DNA of 64,000 nucleotides from Dehalobacter sp. 12DCB1 (GTDB lineage Bacteria; Bacillota; Desulfitobacteriia; Desulfitobacteriales; Syntrophobotulaceae), in assembly GCF_004343605.1 (NCBI RefSeq), contig NZ_POSF01000013.1, forward strand, positions 62,001 to 126,000, given 5' to 3'. The position numbers and the translations under genes are program-made. Shown piece by piece: positions 34,632 through 43,881 of this stretch. How positions within the stretch are numbered: position 1 is the first letter of the stretch; every line of letters begins with the position of its first letter. The notes beneath the pieces were generated by a model. The model did no database searches, was not told the DNA's origin, and saw only the letters and a program-made list of their open reading frames with translations.

Positions 34632-36046
34632 TAGTCTTCACCTTCTTTCAATTCAAGTGCTTTCTCTATGACTGCTTTAGCAATCGGCGCTGCCGCTCCG
34701 CCGCCAGTTCCGCCATGTTCCACCAGGACTGCTACAGCTATTTCCGGATTCTCCGCAGGAGCGAAAGCAATATACCAGGCGTGGGTATCCCCGTCTCCAC
34801 CCGGTTCCGCCGAGCCGGTTTTCGCTGCTATTTGGGCCCCAGATATGGCTCCGGGAGATGCTGTTCCTTTATTGACAGCCAATACCATGCCGCTTGTTAT
34901 TTTTTCTGCCTCTTCCTTACTAAGAGGCGTCAGCCATACTTCAGGTGTCCTTCGATAGATACTATTTTGCTTGGAATCGAGCACACTGTCAATCAAATGT
35001 GGAACCATTATTTTACCGTCATTGGCAACTCCAGCTGTGATCAAGGCCATATGGAAAGGACTAACCATCACTTGACCCTGACCGAAGGTGCTCTCGGCAA
35101 ACAAATTAAGGCTTAAGTCTTCCGGCAAGGGGTCATCTCTCGTAATTGAACTAACTGGAACATACAGATCGAACGGGATATCCCTGCCAAACCCAAAATT
35201 GGACACGGCCTCCAAAAAATGGTTCACCCCAGCTTTGATCCCATACTGAGCAAAATAAGTATTGCAGGAGTAGGCCAAAGCAAGATCATAATTCACCCAG
35301 CCATGCGCTTTGTCATTTTGTTCCTGGATCGTCTGCCCATTAATCACAGTAGAACCTTCACAATCATAGAGTTCCGTCGTGTCGAGTCCTGCCTGAAAAA
35401 TAGCTGCTGAAGTAACAACTTTCATAATTGATCCTGGAGGAAACATCGAAAAAGCGTGATTCACAAGCGGACTGTCCTCCTTGGTAATAATTTTGTCCCA
35501 GTCCTGTTCAATTGTTCCAGCATCATAGCTTGGTTGACTGACCAGCGCTAGAACATCCCCATTTTGCGGATCGATTGCCACCACTGCTCCGGTCTTGCCC
35601 TGCAAACTCTGATAGGCAGTCTCTTGTAAGCGGGAATCAAGTGTCAGTATCAGGTCATTACCCGTTCTCTGCAATTCAAATGTATTCTGAATCCGTCTGA
35701 GAATGGAAGGATTTTTCATTCCGAGGAGTGTTTCCGCCTCCGTTGCCTCAAGACCGGCAGAACCGTATTTTACTGTGGCATACCCCAGTAATGGCTCAAA
35801 CATCTCACCCAACGGATACGTTCTGACTTTCCCATCAGCAGTTTGCTCCGTCTTCGCCAAAACAACGCCGTTCCGATCAAAAATGCCGCCCCGGGTAATT
35901 CTTTCCTCTAAATAAACCGCGCGCCGGTTAGCTGGATTATCCAGCATCTCATCGGCCTTAACCACTTGCCAGTATACCAGACCCAGACTTAAAAAAACAA
36001 AGCTAAAAACCATGATCAGTGCAATTTTGCGAATTCCATTGTTCAT
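34631..36046 (-). CDS. pbpA: Class B penicillin-binding protein (PbpA-like transpeptidase)
   Basis: 471 residues. N-terminal membrane anchor (7-27), then a short dimerisation region (GGIFDRNGVVLAK), then transpeptidase with all active-site motifs: SxxK in PPGSIMKV, SxN in YSCNTYF, KTG in AAKTGSAE. Compact size and pairing with rodA resemble the actinobacterial PbpA. Cross-links peptidoglycan at the membrane outer face. It overlaps rodA by 4 bp and prkC by 1 bp. Confidence 0.93.
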   Translation of the reverse strand: MNNGIRKIALIMVFSFVFLSLGLVYWQVVKADEMLDNPANRRAVYLEERITRGGIFDRNGVVLAKTEQTADGKVRTYPLGEMFEPLLGYATVKYGSAGLEATEAETLLGMKNPSILRRIQNTFELQRTGNDLILTLDSRLQETAYQSLQGKTGAVVAIDPQNGDVLALVSQPSYDAGTIEQDWDKIITKEDSPLVNHAFSMFPPGSIMKVVTSAAIFQAGLDTTELYDCEGSTVINGQTIQEQNDKAHGWVNYDLALAYSCNTYFAQYGIKAGVNHFLEAVSNFGFGRDIPFDLYVPVSSITRDDPLPEDLSLNLFAESTFGQGQVMVSPFHMALITAGVANDGKIMVPHLIDSVLDSKQNSIYRRTPEVWLTPLSKEEAEKITSGMVLAVNKGTASPGAISGAQIAAKTGSAEPGGDGDTHAWYIAFAPAENPEIAVAVLVEHGGTGGGAAAPIAKAVIEKALELKEGED

Positions 36047-37329
36047 AAGGCATCTGCCTGCTTTCCAATTGATATCTGACTCACAGAGAAAGCTGAGCTA
36101 TGAGAAATGCCGGCTAGAATCCCAAGGAGTAAAAAGTGTCCGACCATGGAACTTCCCCCGTAGCTCATCCAAGGCAAAGGCAGACCTGTAAGCGGAAGCA
36201 TTTTGGTCACCCCGGCCAGGATAATCAGAGCTTCCACACCGATCAGAATGCCTATTCCGGCTGCCAGGATCTGGCCAAACCGATCCGTGGCTCTGATGCT
36301 GATACAGAAACAGCGCATTACGATAATGATAAACAGGCTGATGACTGCCATTGCGCCAATAAAACCAATCTCCTCAGCAATCACCGAAAAGATAAAATCA
36401 GTGTCCGCATTTGGAATCTGGTAAGCACCTATCCCATTTCCGAGACCTGTCCCCAGAAGCCTTCCCCCGCTTATGGCGAAGATCGACTGGGAGATCTGAT
36501 AAGCCCCGCCGCTGGCATCCACCCACGGATTAATCCAGGTAGCGACTCTTACGCGGACATGGTCAAATAGGAAATAACCAGCTGCTCCGGTCACCATGAC
36601 CAGCGGAACGGAAACCATGAGATAGAGCAATCTTTCGGTTGCGACATACAAGATAAACACCATGAGAAGGAAGAATACCAGTGCCGTTCCAAGACTTTTC
36701 TGGGCCCCAAGCAAGCCGAGAACAAATACGCCGATAAAAACAAACGGGCCCATCGTTTTGGCATCGGGCAGGGAAACTTTCCCAACCTGAATCGTCCCAA
36801 AACGCAAAAGTTCTTTATTGTCACTTAAGTAGGATGCCAGGAAAAGAAGCAGTGCTACTTTAACAAGCTCCTCGGGCTGGAAGCCCACCCCGGCAAACCT
36901 AAACCAGCTTGTCGCACCATTGATGGTGACCCCAAATATCAGCGTCAGCAGAAGCATAAGCAAGGCCAGCATTCCCCAGAGATACTGATACTCACCAAGC
37001 TTGCGGTAATCTCGTAAAATAAAAAAGACAGCATAGTAAATGATCACGCCCAGATTCGCCCAGATAAATTGGTCCGCTGCCAGGGCAGGATTGATCCTTG
37101 CCAGAAAAACCAAGCCAATCGCGAGGATGGTCTGAACTACCGGCAGGAGATAAGGATCTCCCTGATAGCAAAAAAATATTTCAAACAAGGCACCTGCTAG
37201 GATCAAAAAAGAAAATACAGCTCCTTGCAGGAAAAAACCGTTTTCATTCATATCATCCAGCTTCAGTACACCGAGCCCCATCCATAAAATTACTAAAGTC
37301 AGAACCCTCAAAGATAGACGATGCAGCAT
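36043..37329 (-). CDS. rodA: FtsW/RodA/SpoVE family glycosyltransferase
   Basis: About 428 residues from ATG 37327-37329; the TTG six codons upstream is less likely because GGAG precedes the ATG. Around ten to twelve membrane helices. SEDS motifs GATSWFRFAGVGFQPEELVKVALLLFLA, GTGLGNGIGAYQIPNADTDFIFSVIAEEIGF and LPWMSYGGSSMVGHFLLLGIL. It polymerises glycan strands together with its cognate class B PBP, here the adjacent pbpA. Confidence 0.94.
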   Translation of the reverse strand: MLHRLSLRVLTLVILWMGLGVLKLDDMNENGFFLQGAVFSFLILAGALFEIFFCYQGDPYLLPVVQTILAIGLVFLARINPALAADQFIWANLGVIIYYAVFFILRDYRKLGEYQYLWGMLALLMLLLTLIFGVTINGATSWFRFAGVGFQPEELVKVALLLFLASYLSDNKELLRFGTIQVGKVSLPDAKTMGPFVFIGVFVLGLLGAQKSLGTALVFFLLMVFILYVATERLLYLMVSVPLVMVTGAAGYFLFDHVRVRVATWINPWVDASGGAYQISQSIFAISGGRLLGTGLGNGIGAYQIPNADTDFIFSVIAEEIGFIGAMAVISLFIIIVMRCFCISIRATDRFGQILAAGIGILIGVEALIILAGVTKMLPLTGLPLPWMSYGGSSMVGHFLLLGILAGISHSSAFSVSQISIGKQADAL

Positions 37330-37333
37330 GTCC

Positions 37334-38056
37334 TCACCGCTCCACAATACAGCATATTGCCGTAAAATTATCCGGAGCCCCCCGTTCGATCACAACATTC
37401 CTCAAGGTTTCGAGATGATCATCCCATGATTTAGCCTCGGAAAACTCCGCAGCAATCTCCTGATCACTGATTTCATTCGAAAAGCCATCTGTGCACAGAA
37501 GAAAAACATCTCCGTCCTGTACTTTAAGTTGAAAACAGTCTACATCAATATTGAGCTCCACACCCAGCGCTCTGGACAAGACATGCTTGTGCGGATGATT
37601 TTTTGCTTTCTCCTCCGTCAGCTCTCCGAGGCGGACAAGTTCGTTTACCATCGAATGATCCTCCGATAGGAGCGTAAGGGTCTGATTTCGCCATAAATAA
37701 ATCCTACTGTCGCCCACATGGCCAACAACGGCTTTATTGTCATAGATCATCAGCGCAGTCAGGGTTGTCCCCATGCCTTCCGTCCCTTCAGTCCGAAGCG
37801 ATACTTCGTATACTTCACGGTTGGCCTGATTCACAGCCTGAACAATCCAGTCCTGTAGATCCTGAATATCCAAAGATTTTAATTCGGCTGCTTTTTCCTT
37901 TAATTGTTCGACCGCGATCCTCGAAGCTATTTCCCCGGCATTATGTCCGCCCATTCCATCGGCCACCGCGAAAAATGACTCCTCCGGCAATATAAGAAAA
38001 TAATCTTCATTGTTTTTTCTAACACAACCGGTCTCATAAATCCTAACTGCTTTCAT
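37334..38056 (-). CDS. stp: PP2C-type Ser/Thr protein phosphatase
   Basis: 240 residues. PPM motifs with metal aspartates: VADGMGGHNAGEIAS, GMGTTLTALMI, GHVGDSRIYLW, LLCTDGFSNEISDQEI, ERGAPDNFTAICC. Counteracts PrkC; the pair is co-encoded in most Firmicutes, here with rodA and pbpA between them. Start overlaps fhaB by 14 bp. Confidence 0.95.
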   Translation of the reverse strand: MKAVRIYETGCVRKNNEDYFLILPEESFFAVADGMGGHNAGEIASRIAVEQLKEKAAELKSLDIQDLQDWIVQAVNQANREVYEVSLRTEGTEGMGTTLTALMIYDNKAVVGHVGDSRIYLWRNQTLTLLSEDHSMVNELVRLGELTEEKAKNHPHKHVLSRALGVELNIDVDCFQLKVQDGDVFLLCTDGFSNEISDQEIAAEFSEAKSWDDHLETLRNVVIERGAPDNFTAICCIVER

Positions 38057-38486
38057 TTCCCCACCTCGAATAAAGAAAAGTAATGCTGCCTATCTTGATG
38101 AAGTCACCGGAAACAAGCTGGACCTGGGAGTTGATCCGTTCTCCGTTCACCCAGGTACCATTCGTGCTCCCAACATCCTCTAGTGTTGTCATCCCTCTGT
38201 TATGCTTGAATTCAGCATGATCCAGTGAACAATAATGGTCCGGAACGACGATATCGTTGTGCTTTCCTCTTCCGATAGAAAGCCCCCGGGAATCAATCTT
38301 AATCTTGCGTCCTTTGGGCAGCTTTTCAGCTCCGCTTAAGACTTCGATACAGCCAAGATCAGATTCGGTTTTGCTCATGATTCCCCTCGACCTTAAATCG
38401 GCCAGCATAACCGTCAATATCCGTAAGAGAAAGAGATAGATAAAACCAACAAATACAATCCTTCCAACTACTGTAAGCATTTGCAT
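38043..38486 (-). CDS. fhaB: Membrane-anchored FHA-domain protein (FhaB-like)
   Basis: 147 residues. One N-terminal membrane helix (about 7-27) and an FHA phosphothreonine-binding domain (about 65-140; SIGRGKHNDIVVPDHYCSLDHAEFK, GSTNGTWVNGERI). Likely a docking target of PrkC. The order fhaA-fhaB-stp-rodA-pbpA-prkC matches the actinobacterial division/cell-wall kinase cluster. Confidence 0.88.
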   Translation of the reverse strand: MQMLTVVGRIVFVGFIYLFLLRILTVMLADLRSRGIMSKTESDLGCIEVLSGAEKLPKGRKIKIDSRGLSIGRGKHNDIVVPDHYCSLDHAEFKHNRGMTTLEDVGSTNGTWVNGERINSQVQLVSGDFIKIGSITFLYSRWGNESS

Positions 38487-38499
38487 TCAATCACCGACT

Positions 38500-39285
38500 T
38501 TACTTATCTACATGAAATTGAAAATGCGTTTGTCCGGCCTTAATCCTGTCACCAGGATTTACCATATAGCGGTCAACCCTTAATTTGTTCAGATAGGTAC
38601 CATTGGTACTGCCTAGATCCTGAACAAACCACCTTCTATTCTCTGTATAAAGCTTCAAATGGTGACGGGAGATCTCCAGGTCTCTGACTTCAATATCACA
38701 ATCTTCCTGGCGTCCGACAATATACGCGTCCTTATCGAGATCGTAGATCTCACCTTCGTTTGTCCCTTTTATAACTTCGAGATAAGGATGAGTTTTCCTG
38801 CCAACTGTCTTAGATGATGCCATGATTAATCTTGCAGCATCCGCCAGAACTGTTGTTTTTTCCAGTTCTTCATCTTCCGTGGGCAGTTTTTCTTCGTTAA
38901 TCCGCCAATTGGCGACAACAGAATCTTTAAACTCAATCTGGATTTTCATTAAGCCAGCATCTATCTTCTCCGAAGGCTGCATCCGCACAACAGGGAGTGC
39001 CAGAAAAGTATAGCCCTGCCTGGTCCCTTCATCATAGAGATGTTTAGCCAGCTCCACCAGCAGTGTCTCTCCAAAACTCTCTAAGACTGCATAATCCTCA
39101 GGACTTAAACTTACGGTGTAAACATTCGGGACATAGACATGAGATATGCTGACCTGTTTATTTTTCAGCATTATTTTATTGAGTTCCCTGGCAACCTGAA
39201 CAGGCTGAATCGTGCCCACCGCCTTGCTAAACAAAAATGTGGCCATCTGTTCGGCGATCGATTCAACTTTGTTTAAGAGACGCAT
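38500..39285 (-). CDS. fhaA: DUF3662 and FHA-domain protein (FhaA-like)
   Basis: About 261 residues from ATG 39283-39285, which lies inside the end of rlmN with GGAG nearby; the open frame upstream is the rlmN overlap. N-terminal DUF3662 domain (about 1-120; MRLLNKVESIAEQM, VARELNKIMLKNKQVS), linker, C-terminal FHA (about 175-260; YIVGRQEDCDIEVRDLEISRHHLKL, GSTNGTYLNKLRVD). In mycobacteria FhaA binds phosphorylated MviN; a similar scaffold role is plausible but unproven here. Confidence 0.88.
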   Translation of the reverse strand: MRLLNKVESIAEQMATFLFSKAVGTIQPVQVARELNKIMLKNKQVSISHVYVPNVYTVSLSPEDYAVLESFGETLLVELAKHLYDEGTRQGYTFLALPVVRMQPSEKIDAGLMKIQIEFKDSVVANWRINEEKLPTEDEELEKTTVLADAARLIMASSKTVGRKTHPYLEVIKGTNEGEIYDLDKDAYIVGRQEDCDIEVRDLEISRHHLKLYTENRRWFVQDLGSTNGTYLNKLRVDRYMVNPGDRIKAGQTHFQFHVDK

Positions 39286-40345
39286 ACTCCTCACACTCCA
39301 AACGCTGTCTAAGCTGACCACACGCTGCATTAATGTCCAGGCCTTTTTCTTCTCTGATCGAAACAGGAATCTTGCCCGTTTCGAGAACCCTTTTGAACAT
39401 CGTTAATCGCTCTTTGCCCGCTCTTTGAACGCCGCTGCCGATTACCGGATTAATGGGGATCAAATTGACATGGGCCAGCATGCCCTTAAGGAGAACCACC
39501 AGTTTTTCCGCTTCTTCTTTGGAGACATTTTGTTGGTGTAAAGCAAATTCAAATGTAATTCTTCTGTTCGTCTGATTGGAATAATACCGGCAGGCTTCCA
39601 GTAGTTCCTGTAATGGATATCTTCTGTTGATAGGAACCAACGTATCCCTAACTTCATCTCTAACTGAATGAAGCGATACAGCCAAACCGACTTGTGGGTT
39701 GTCCTGTGCCAGCTGAATAATCTTGGGGGCAACACCGCTCGTCGAGATGGTCATTCTCCGCATGCCGATATTCTGACCATTCTCGCTGTTCAGGATTCTA
39801 ATCGCTTTCATCACTGCATCATAATTAAGAAAAGGTTCACCCATCCCCATGAAAACAATGTTGGTTACCTTGAATTCCGGGTCTTCCTGCTGAAGCAGCC
39901 GACTGATTTCCAGTACCTGTCCGGTGATCTCTCCTGCAGTCAGGTTCCGGTGAAATCCGTCCATTCCGGTTGCGCAAAAAGGGCATCCCACAGGGCATCC
40001 TACCTGAGTTGAGACACATAAAGTGTGTCTGTCCCGGCTTGTCAGATGATCATAATCCATTAGCACCGTTTCAATACTTTCTCCGTCAGCCAGGCGAAAT
40101 AAAAACTTCCGGGTTCCATCGGCAGAACGCTGCTCTCTTAAGACAGTCAGCGGTTGGATAAAGAAAACCCTGTTAAGCCATTCACTGTCCTGTTTCCCGA
40201 TATTCTTCATTTCATCCCAATGATGGACTCCTCTGGCATTAACCCAGTTGAAAACCTGATGGGCTCTGAACTTTTTTAAGCCGTTTTCCAGGCATATAGC
40301 ATGCATTTCTCCTTCAAGACAACCGCGGCAATCCAACTTTTCCAT
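39263..40345 (-). CDS. rlmN: 23S rRNA/tRNA adenine-C2 methyltransferase RlmN (radical SAM)
   Basis: 360 residues. Radical SAM cluster motif in GCPVGCPFCATG (CxxxCxxC); VFMGMGEPFLNYD; RRMTISTSGVAPKI; second catalytic cysteine in GLDINAACGQLRQR. Methylates A2503 of 23S rRNA and A37 of some tRNAs. Its 3' end overlaps fhaA by about 23 bp. It follows rsmB after a 145-bp gap holding a truncated structured repeat. Confidence 0.96.
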   Translation of the reverse strand: MEKLDCRGCLEGEMHAICLENGLKKFRAHQVFNWVNARGVHHWDEMKNIGKQDSEWLNRVFFIQPLTVLREQRSADGTRKFLFRLADGESIETVLMDYDHLTSRDRHTLCVSTQVGCPVGCPFCATGMDGFHRNLTAGEITGQVLEISRLLQQEDPEFKVTNIVFMGMGEPFLNYDAVMKAIRILNSENGQNIGMRRMTISTSGVAPKIIQLAQDNPQVGLAVSLHSVRDEVRDTLVPINRRYPLQELLEACRYYSNQTNRRITFEFALHQQNVSKEEAEKLVVLLKGMLAHVNLIPINPVIGSGVQRAGKERLTMFKRVLETGKIPVSIREEKGLDINAACGQLRQRLECEEYASLKQS

Positions 40346-40455
40346 AATTAGTATTATTCTCCCAATTTTATAATCTTAAACATTTCTCTATAACAGATGT
40401 TAACTTTCGTCTAATAGATCGATTCATAACTCCCGTTAACAACAAGATACACAGC

Positions 40456-40514
40456 TTTTGCTTGGGTTAGTCTAGAGTGGCATCGCGTCACTAGGGCCTC
40501 CGTGGCCGTCGGAA
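40456..40514. repeat. Truncated third copy of the structured repeat, running into rsmB
   Basis: The 18 nt TTTTGCTTGGGTTAGTCT (40456-40473) is identical to the outer end of copy 1 read on the minus strand. It is followed by AGTG...CACT and GGCC-TCCGT-GGCC hairpins resembling the apical loops. The right part encodes the last residues and the stop of rsmB (RRPRRP then TAG). Confidence 0.65.
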
Positions 40515-41906
40515 CTTGGCGATAAAGAATCCATCCATATTGTGATGATGAGGCAGTATCTGCCATACCCCTTTCTGCAGTTGTTTCAGATCTCTCTCCT
40601 CTGCTGCAAAAGGCAAACTTTCCGACAAGTCGACCGAAACAAACTCGGGTTTAAGCTGCCGGAAAGCTTTAACCACTTCAAAGTTTTCTTCCGGCTCCGT
40701 GGTACAGGTCGAATAAACAAGCTCTCCGCCCTCCCGCACATGATCGGCAGCTTTCAGCAGGATTGCCAGCTGGAGTTCTGGCAGTTCGCTAATCTCGTCT
40801 TCTCGCTTCTGCCAGCGCAGATCAGCTCTTTTTCTAAGCACACCCAAGCCCGAACAGGGCGCATCGACCAGGACCCGGTCAAATTTCTGTTCAATTCCTT
40901 CCAAAATTCGGGCGTCGCCCTCAATCGTTTTTATTATCGAAATTCCAAGCCGTTCGGCTGTTTCCTTAATCAACTCAAGTTTTTTGGGATACATATCTAC
41001 TGCAATGATGACGCCCTTGTTTTTCATTAATTGCGCCAGATGCGTCGTCTTTCCTCCTGGCGCACTGCAGACGTCAAGCACACGGTCCCCATCCCGAACG
41101 CCCAGGATATGCGCAGCCAGCTGAGAGCTTTGATCCTGAACCGTGAAATATCCGTTTTGAAATTCCTCAAGTTGTTCCAAATTGCCGAAATCTTTCAGAA
41201 TTAAGCTTTCCGGCGTATATCTGCCGTCCGTTGCTTCAATTCCCTTGCACCCCAATAGGGTCTTAAGTTCCTCTCTTGTGGTCTTTAGGGTGTTAACCCG
41301 GATGGAAGTCAGAGCAGGTTCGTTATTGGTTTTCAGCAGGGCTTCCGTTTCTTCCTTCCCCCACCTTGTCAACCAGCGCTTGACCATCCATTCAGGATGG
41401 GAATATCTGACCGAAAGATAGCGGACTATTTTTTTCTTTTGATCCGGCCATTCAAAATTCCAGCCTATTTCAGTCGCCTTGCGCAGGACACTGTTGACAA
41501 GCGGGGCATAGGTTCGGTTCAGTTGATTCATCAGGTCAACACTCTCATTGACCGCAGCGGGCATCGGCACTCTGTCCATAAATAATATCTGAAAAACACC
41601 GATCCTTAAAACAGCCCTGACTTCCTGCGGCAATGCGGACATCGGCTTATTCAGATGTTTTCTCAACGCATAATCCAGCGTCAATTTGTTTTTTAATGCC
41701 CCGTTGACTAAAGCGGTAGCCAAATTTCTGTCCCGGCTCAGGGTCAGTCCGGAAAGCTGGGAACGCAAAAGAAGATTGGCATAGGCCCCTTCTTTTTCGA
41801 CCCGCGTAAGAATACGCACGGCTATTAGCCGTGCGTTTTGATCGTTTATGCGTTTTCGCGTACGTTTGTTTTCTTTTTCAGCAATAGGATCATTCTTCTC
41901 CATCAT
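40491..41906 (-). CDS. rsmB: 16S rRNA (cytosine967-C5)-methyltransferase RsmB
   Basis: 471 residues. N-terminal NusB-like domain (about 25-150), C-terminal SAM methyltransferase with VLDVCSAPGGKTTHLAQLM, motif IV DAPCSGLGVLRKRADLRW and the second cysteine in VYSTCTTEPEENFEV. The last codons coincide with the repeat fragment at 40456-40514, so the natural C-terminus may have been replaced. It lies 38 bp after the zinc peptidase gene's neighbour cluster fmt/def/priA. Confidence 0.94.
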   Translation of the reverse strand: MMEKNDPIAEKENKRTRKRINDQNARLIAVRILTRVEKEGAYANLLLRSQLSGLTLSRDRNLATALVNGALKNKLTLDYALRKHLNKPMSALPQEVRAVLRIGVFQILFMDRVPMPAAVNESVDLMNQLNRTYAPLVNSVLRKATEIGWNFEWPDQKKKIVRYLSVRYSHPEWMVKRWLTRWGKEETEALLKTNNEPALTSIRVNTLKTTREELKTLLGCKGIEATDGRYTPESLILKDFGNLEQLEEFQNGYFTVQDQSSQLAAHILGVRDGDRVLDVCSAPGGKTTHLAQLMKNKGVIIAVDMYPKKLELIKETAERLGISIIKTIEGDARILEGIEQKFDRVLVDAPCSGLGVLRKRADLRWQKREDEISELPELQLAILLKAADHVREGGELVYSTCTTEPEENFEVVKAFRQLKPEFVSVDLSESLPFAAEERDLKQLQKGVWQILPHHHNMDGFFIAKFRRPRRP

Positions 41907-41944
41907 TTTTTCTATCCCATTCTTTTTATTCTCTTGATCCGGTA

Positions 41945-42640
41945 CTAATCATCCCGGCCTTGTGCAATCCATACAAAGCGTAGCAAGGTCAGAATTGCCG
42001 TCAGTGCTGCGGCAACATAGGTAAGGGCGGCTGCACTGAGCATCTTTTTTGCGCCCGTCATCTCTTCTGTCTCTTTAATAATACCGCTGTCTCCCAGAAA
42101 AGCTAAGGCTCTGTTGCTGGCATTGTATTCAACAGGAAGCGTAACGATCTGAAACAGAACCGCAAACGCAAAAACATAAATCCCAATATCCAACAAGAAG
42201 GATATCGACGGTAGGAACAGGCCGAGAAGAATCAAAATAGGCCCTGCCTGGCTGCCAAATGAAGCTACCGGCACAAAAGCTGTCCTGATTTTCAATGGAA
42301 CATAGCTGTCAGCATGCTGTACGGCATGACCTGTTTCGTGGGCAGCAACAGCCAGCGCTGCAATAGATGTGCTGTTATATACACCGCTGCTGAGCCTTAC
42401 AACATGAGTCCTCGGGTCGTAGTGGTCCGTAAGGTTACCGGCAACCTGTTCTACCTGAACATCATAAAGACCATTTTCATTCAGTAGGGCTCTGGCTACG
42501 TCCGCGCCTGTTGCCCCTGAACTGCTCCTAATCCTGGAATATCTGCTGTAAGCACCACTAACTTTGGCCTGAGCATAAATCGTTAGGATAATTGCTGGAA
42601 TTAGTAATATAATTGTCGGATCAAATAAAGGCATTATCAT
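41945..42640 (-). CDS. Membrane zinc metallopeptidase (YugP family)
   Basis: 231 residues. N-terminal membrane helix, zinc motif HExxH in AAHETGHAVQHA, and further hydrophobic helices (about 125-175 and 200-225). YugP-like peptidases are widespread in Firmicutes between fmt and rsmB; substrates are not known. A perfect hairpin lies in the 157-bp gap to fmt. Confidence 0.88.
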   Translation of the reverse strand: MIMPLFDPTIILLIPAIILTIYAQAKVSGAYSRYSRIRSSSGATGADVARALLNENGLYDVQVEQVAGNLTDHYDPRTHVVRLSSGVYNSTSIAALAVAAHETGHAVQHADSYVPLKIRTAFVPVASFGSQAGPILILLGLFLPSISFLLDIGIYVFAFAVLFQIVTLPVEYNASNRALAFLGDSGIIKETEEMTGAKKMLSAAALTYVAAALTAILTLLRFVWIAQGRDD

Positions 42641-42697
42641 CTATTTTCCTCCTTCAAAAGCCTGACCTGACCAAATAACAAAAGAATCATACATCAT

Positions 42698-42727
42698 ATG
42701 CTTCTTTCAAGGTACCGAAAGAAGCAT
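42698..42727. repeat. 11-bp perfect inverted repeat between fmt and the peptidase gene
   Basis: ATGCTTCTTTC (42698-42708) / GAAAGAAGCAT (42717-42727) around AAGGTACC. The stem is strong but has no T-run on either strand, so a processing site or regulatory hairpin is as likely as a terminator. Confidence 0.45.
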
Positions 42728-42797
42728 TATTTAAATATCTAAAGTATATCTATTTAATCTTAGATTTTGCTTAAAAAGTAAGAAATAAGCATGCCAG

Positions 42798-43745
42798 TTA
42801 CTGAAATCGGTCATCCTCTTTCAGCCTGTAGCCGTTATAGAAGTCCTGAGCCCGCATCCTTTTCTTTCCTGCAGGCTGAAGTTCTGTAATTTTCAAAATA
42901 CCTTCTCCGGTCTTAACGAGTAGTCCCCCTTCAGTAAGGGATAAAATACTTCCCGGCAAGCTGTTCTGTAGTGCATTTCCGGACAAGTCAAGCTTTCCAG
43001 GCTGTTCACTCAGCCATATTTTAACCTGCTCTTCCCGAAAAAATGCAAATGCACCCGGCCAGGGATTCAGCCCGCGAATCCGGTTGTGAATTTTTGCAGC
43101 AGTCCACGACCATTCCAACCGTTCATGTTCTCTGGTCAAAAGCGGTGCATAGGAAGAACCTTCCGGCTGCGGAACCGGATAAACCGCCCCGTTCTCAAGC
43201 CCTATCAGCGTATTGAGTAAAGCCTTAGCCCCAATTCGCGCCAAAACATCGTGTAATTCACCGGTTGTAGCCTCCGGGGATATCGGATATTCCTTCATCA
43301 TCAACATCGCACCCGTATCGAGCCCTTCATCCATCAGCATCGTCGTAACACCGGTTTTTATCTCCCCGTTCATCACGGCCCAATGGATCGGTGCTGCGCC
43401 GCGGTAAGCAGGAAGTAGCGAAGCATGCACATTGATGCAGCCGTAAGGTGGTATTTCCAAAATCTCTTTTGACAAAAGCTGTCCGAAAGCAACCACGACA
43501 ATACACTCCGGCTGCAAATCCTTGATTTGCCGGACTGCTTCCGCAGTTTTGATTCTAGCAGGCTGAAATACAGCAAGTCCATACTTCTCAGCAAGCACTT
43601 TGACCGGACTCGCTTTCAATTTATTCCCTCGTCCCGCAGGTTTGTCGGGCTGGGTAAAAACGCCGCCGATTTGATGTCCTGAAGCATAGAGCGCCTCCAG
43701 GACAGGCACCGCAAAATCCGGTGTTCCCATAAAAACAAGCCGCAT
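42798..43745 (-). CDS. fmt: Methionyl-tRNA formyltransferase
   Basis: 315 residues. MRLVFMGTPDFAVPVLEAL start, formyl-THF site with ASLLPAYRGAAPIHWAVMNGE and TGVTTMLMDEGLDTGAML, C-terminal tRNA-binding domain (about 205-310). Formylates initiator Met-tRNA. It lies downstream of def, its functional partner. Confidence 0.96.
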   Translation of the reverse strand: MRLVFMGTPDFAVPVLEALYASGHQIGGVFTQPDKPAGRGNKLKASPVKVLAEKYGLAVFQPARIKTAEAVRQIKDLQPECIVVVAFGQLLSKEILEIPPYGCINVHASLLPAYRGAAPIHWAVMNGEIKTGVTTMLMDEGLDTGAMLMMKEYPISPEATTGELHDVLARIGAKALLNTLIGLENGAVYPVPQPEGSSYAPLLTREHERLEWSWTAAKIHNRIRGLNPWPGAFAFFREEQVKIWLSEQPGKLDLSGNALQNSLPGSILSLTEGGLLVKTGEGILKITELQPAGKKRMRAQDFYNGYRLKEDDRFQ

Positions 43746-43881
43746 CTGACACTGTCACTTCCCGTTCCGTATTCTAAATGCAAAGACTCTCTCTTCGCGC
43801 GTCTAGTAAATCTTAGCCATAAATCTTATACCCCATATTTTGTCTGCGTGCTACAATTTCAGCGTCAAGCGGACTAAGATA

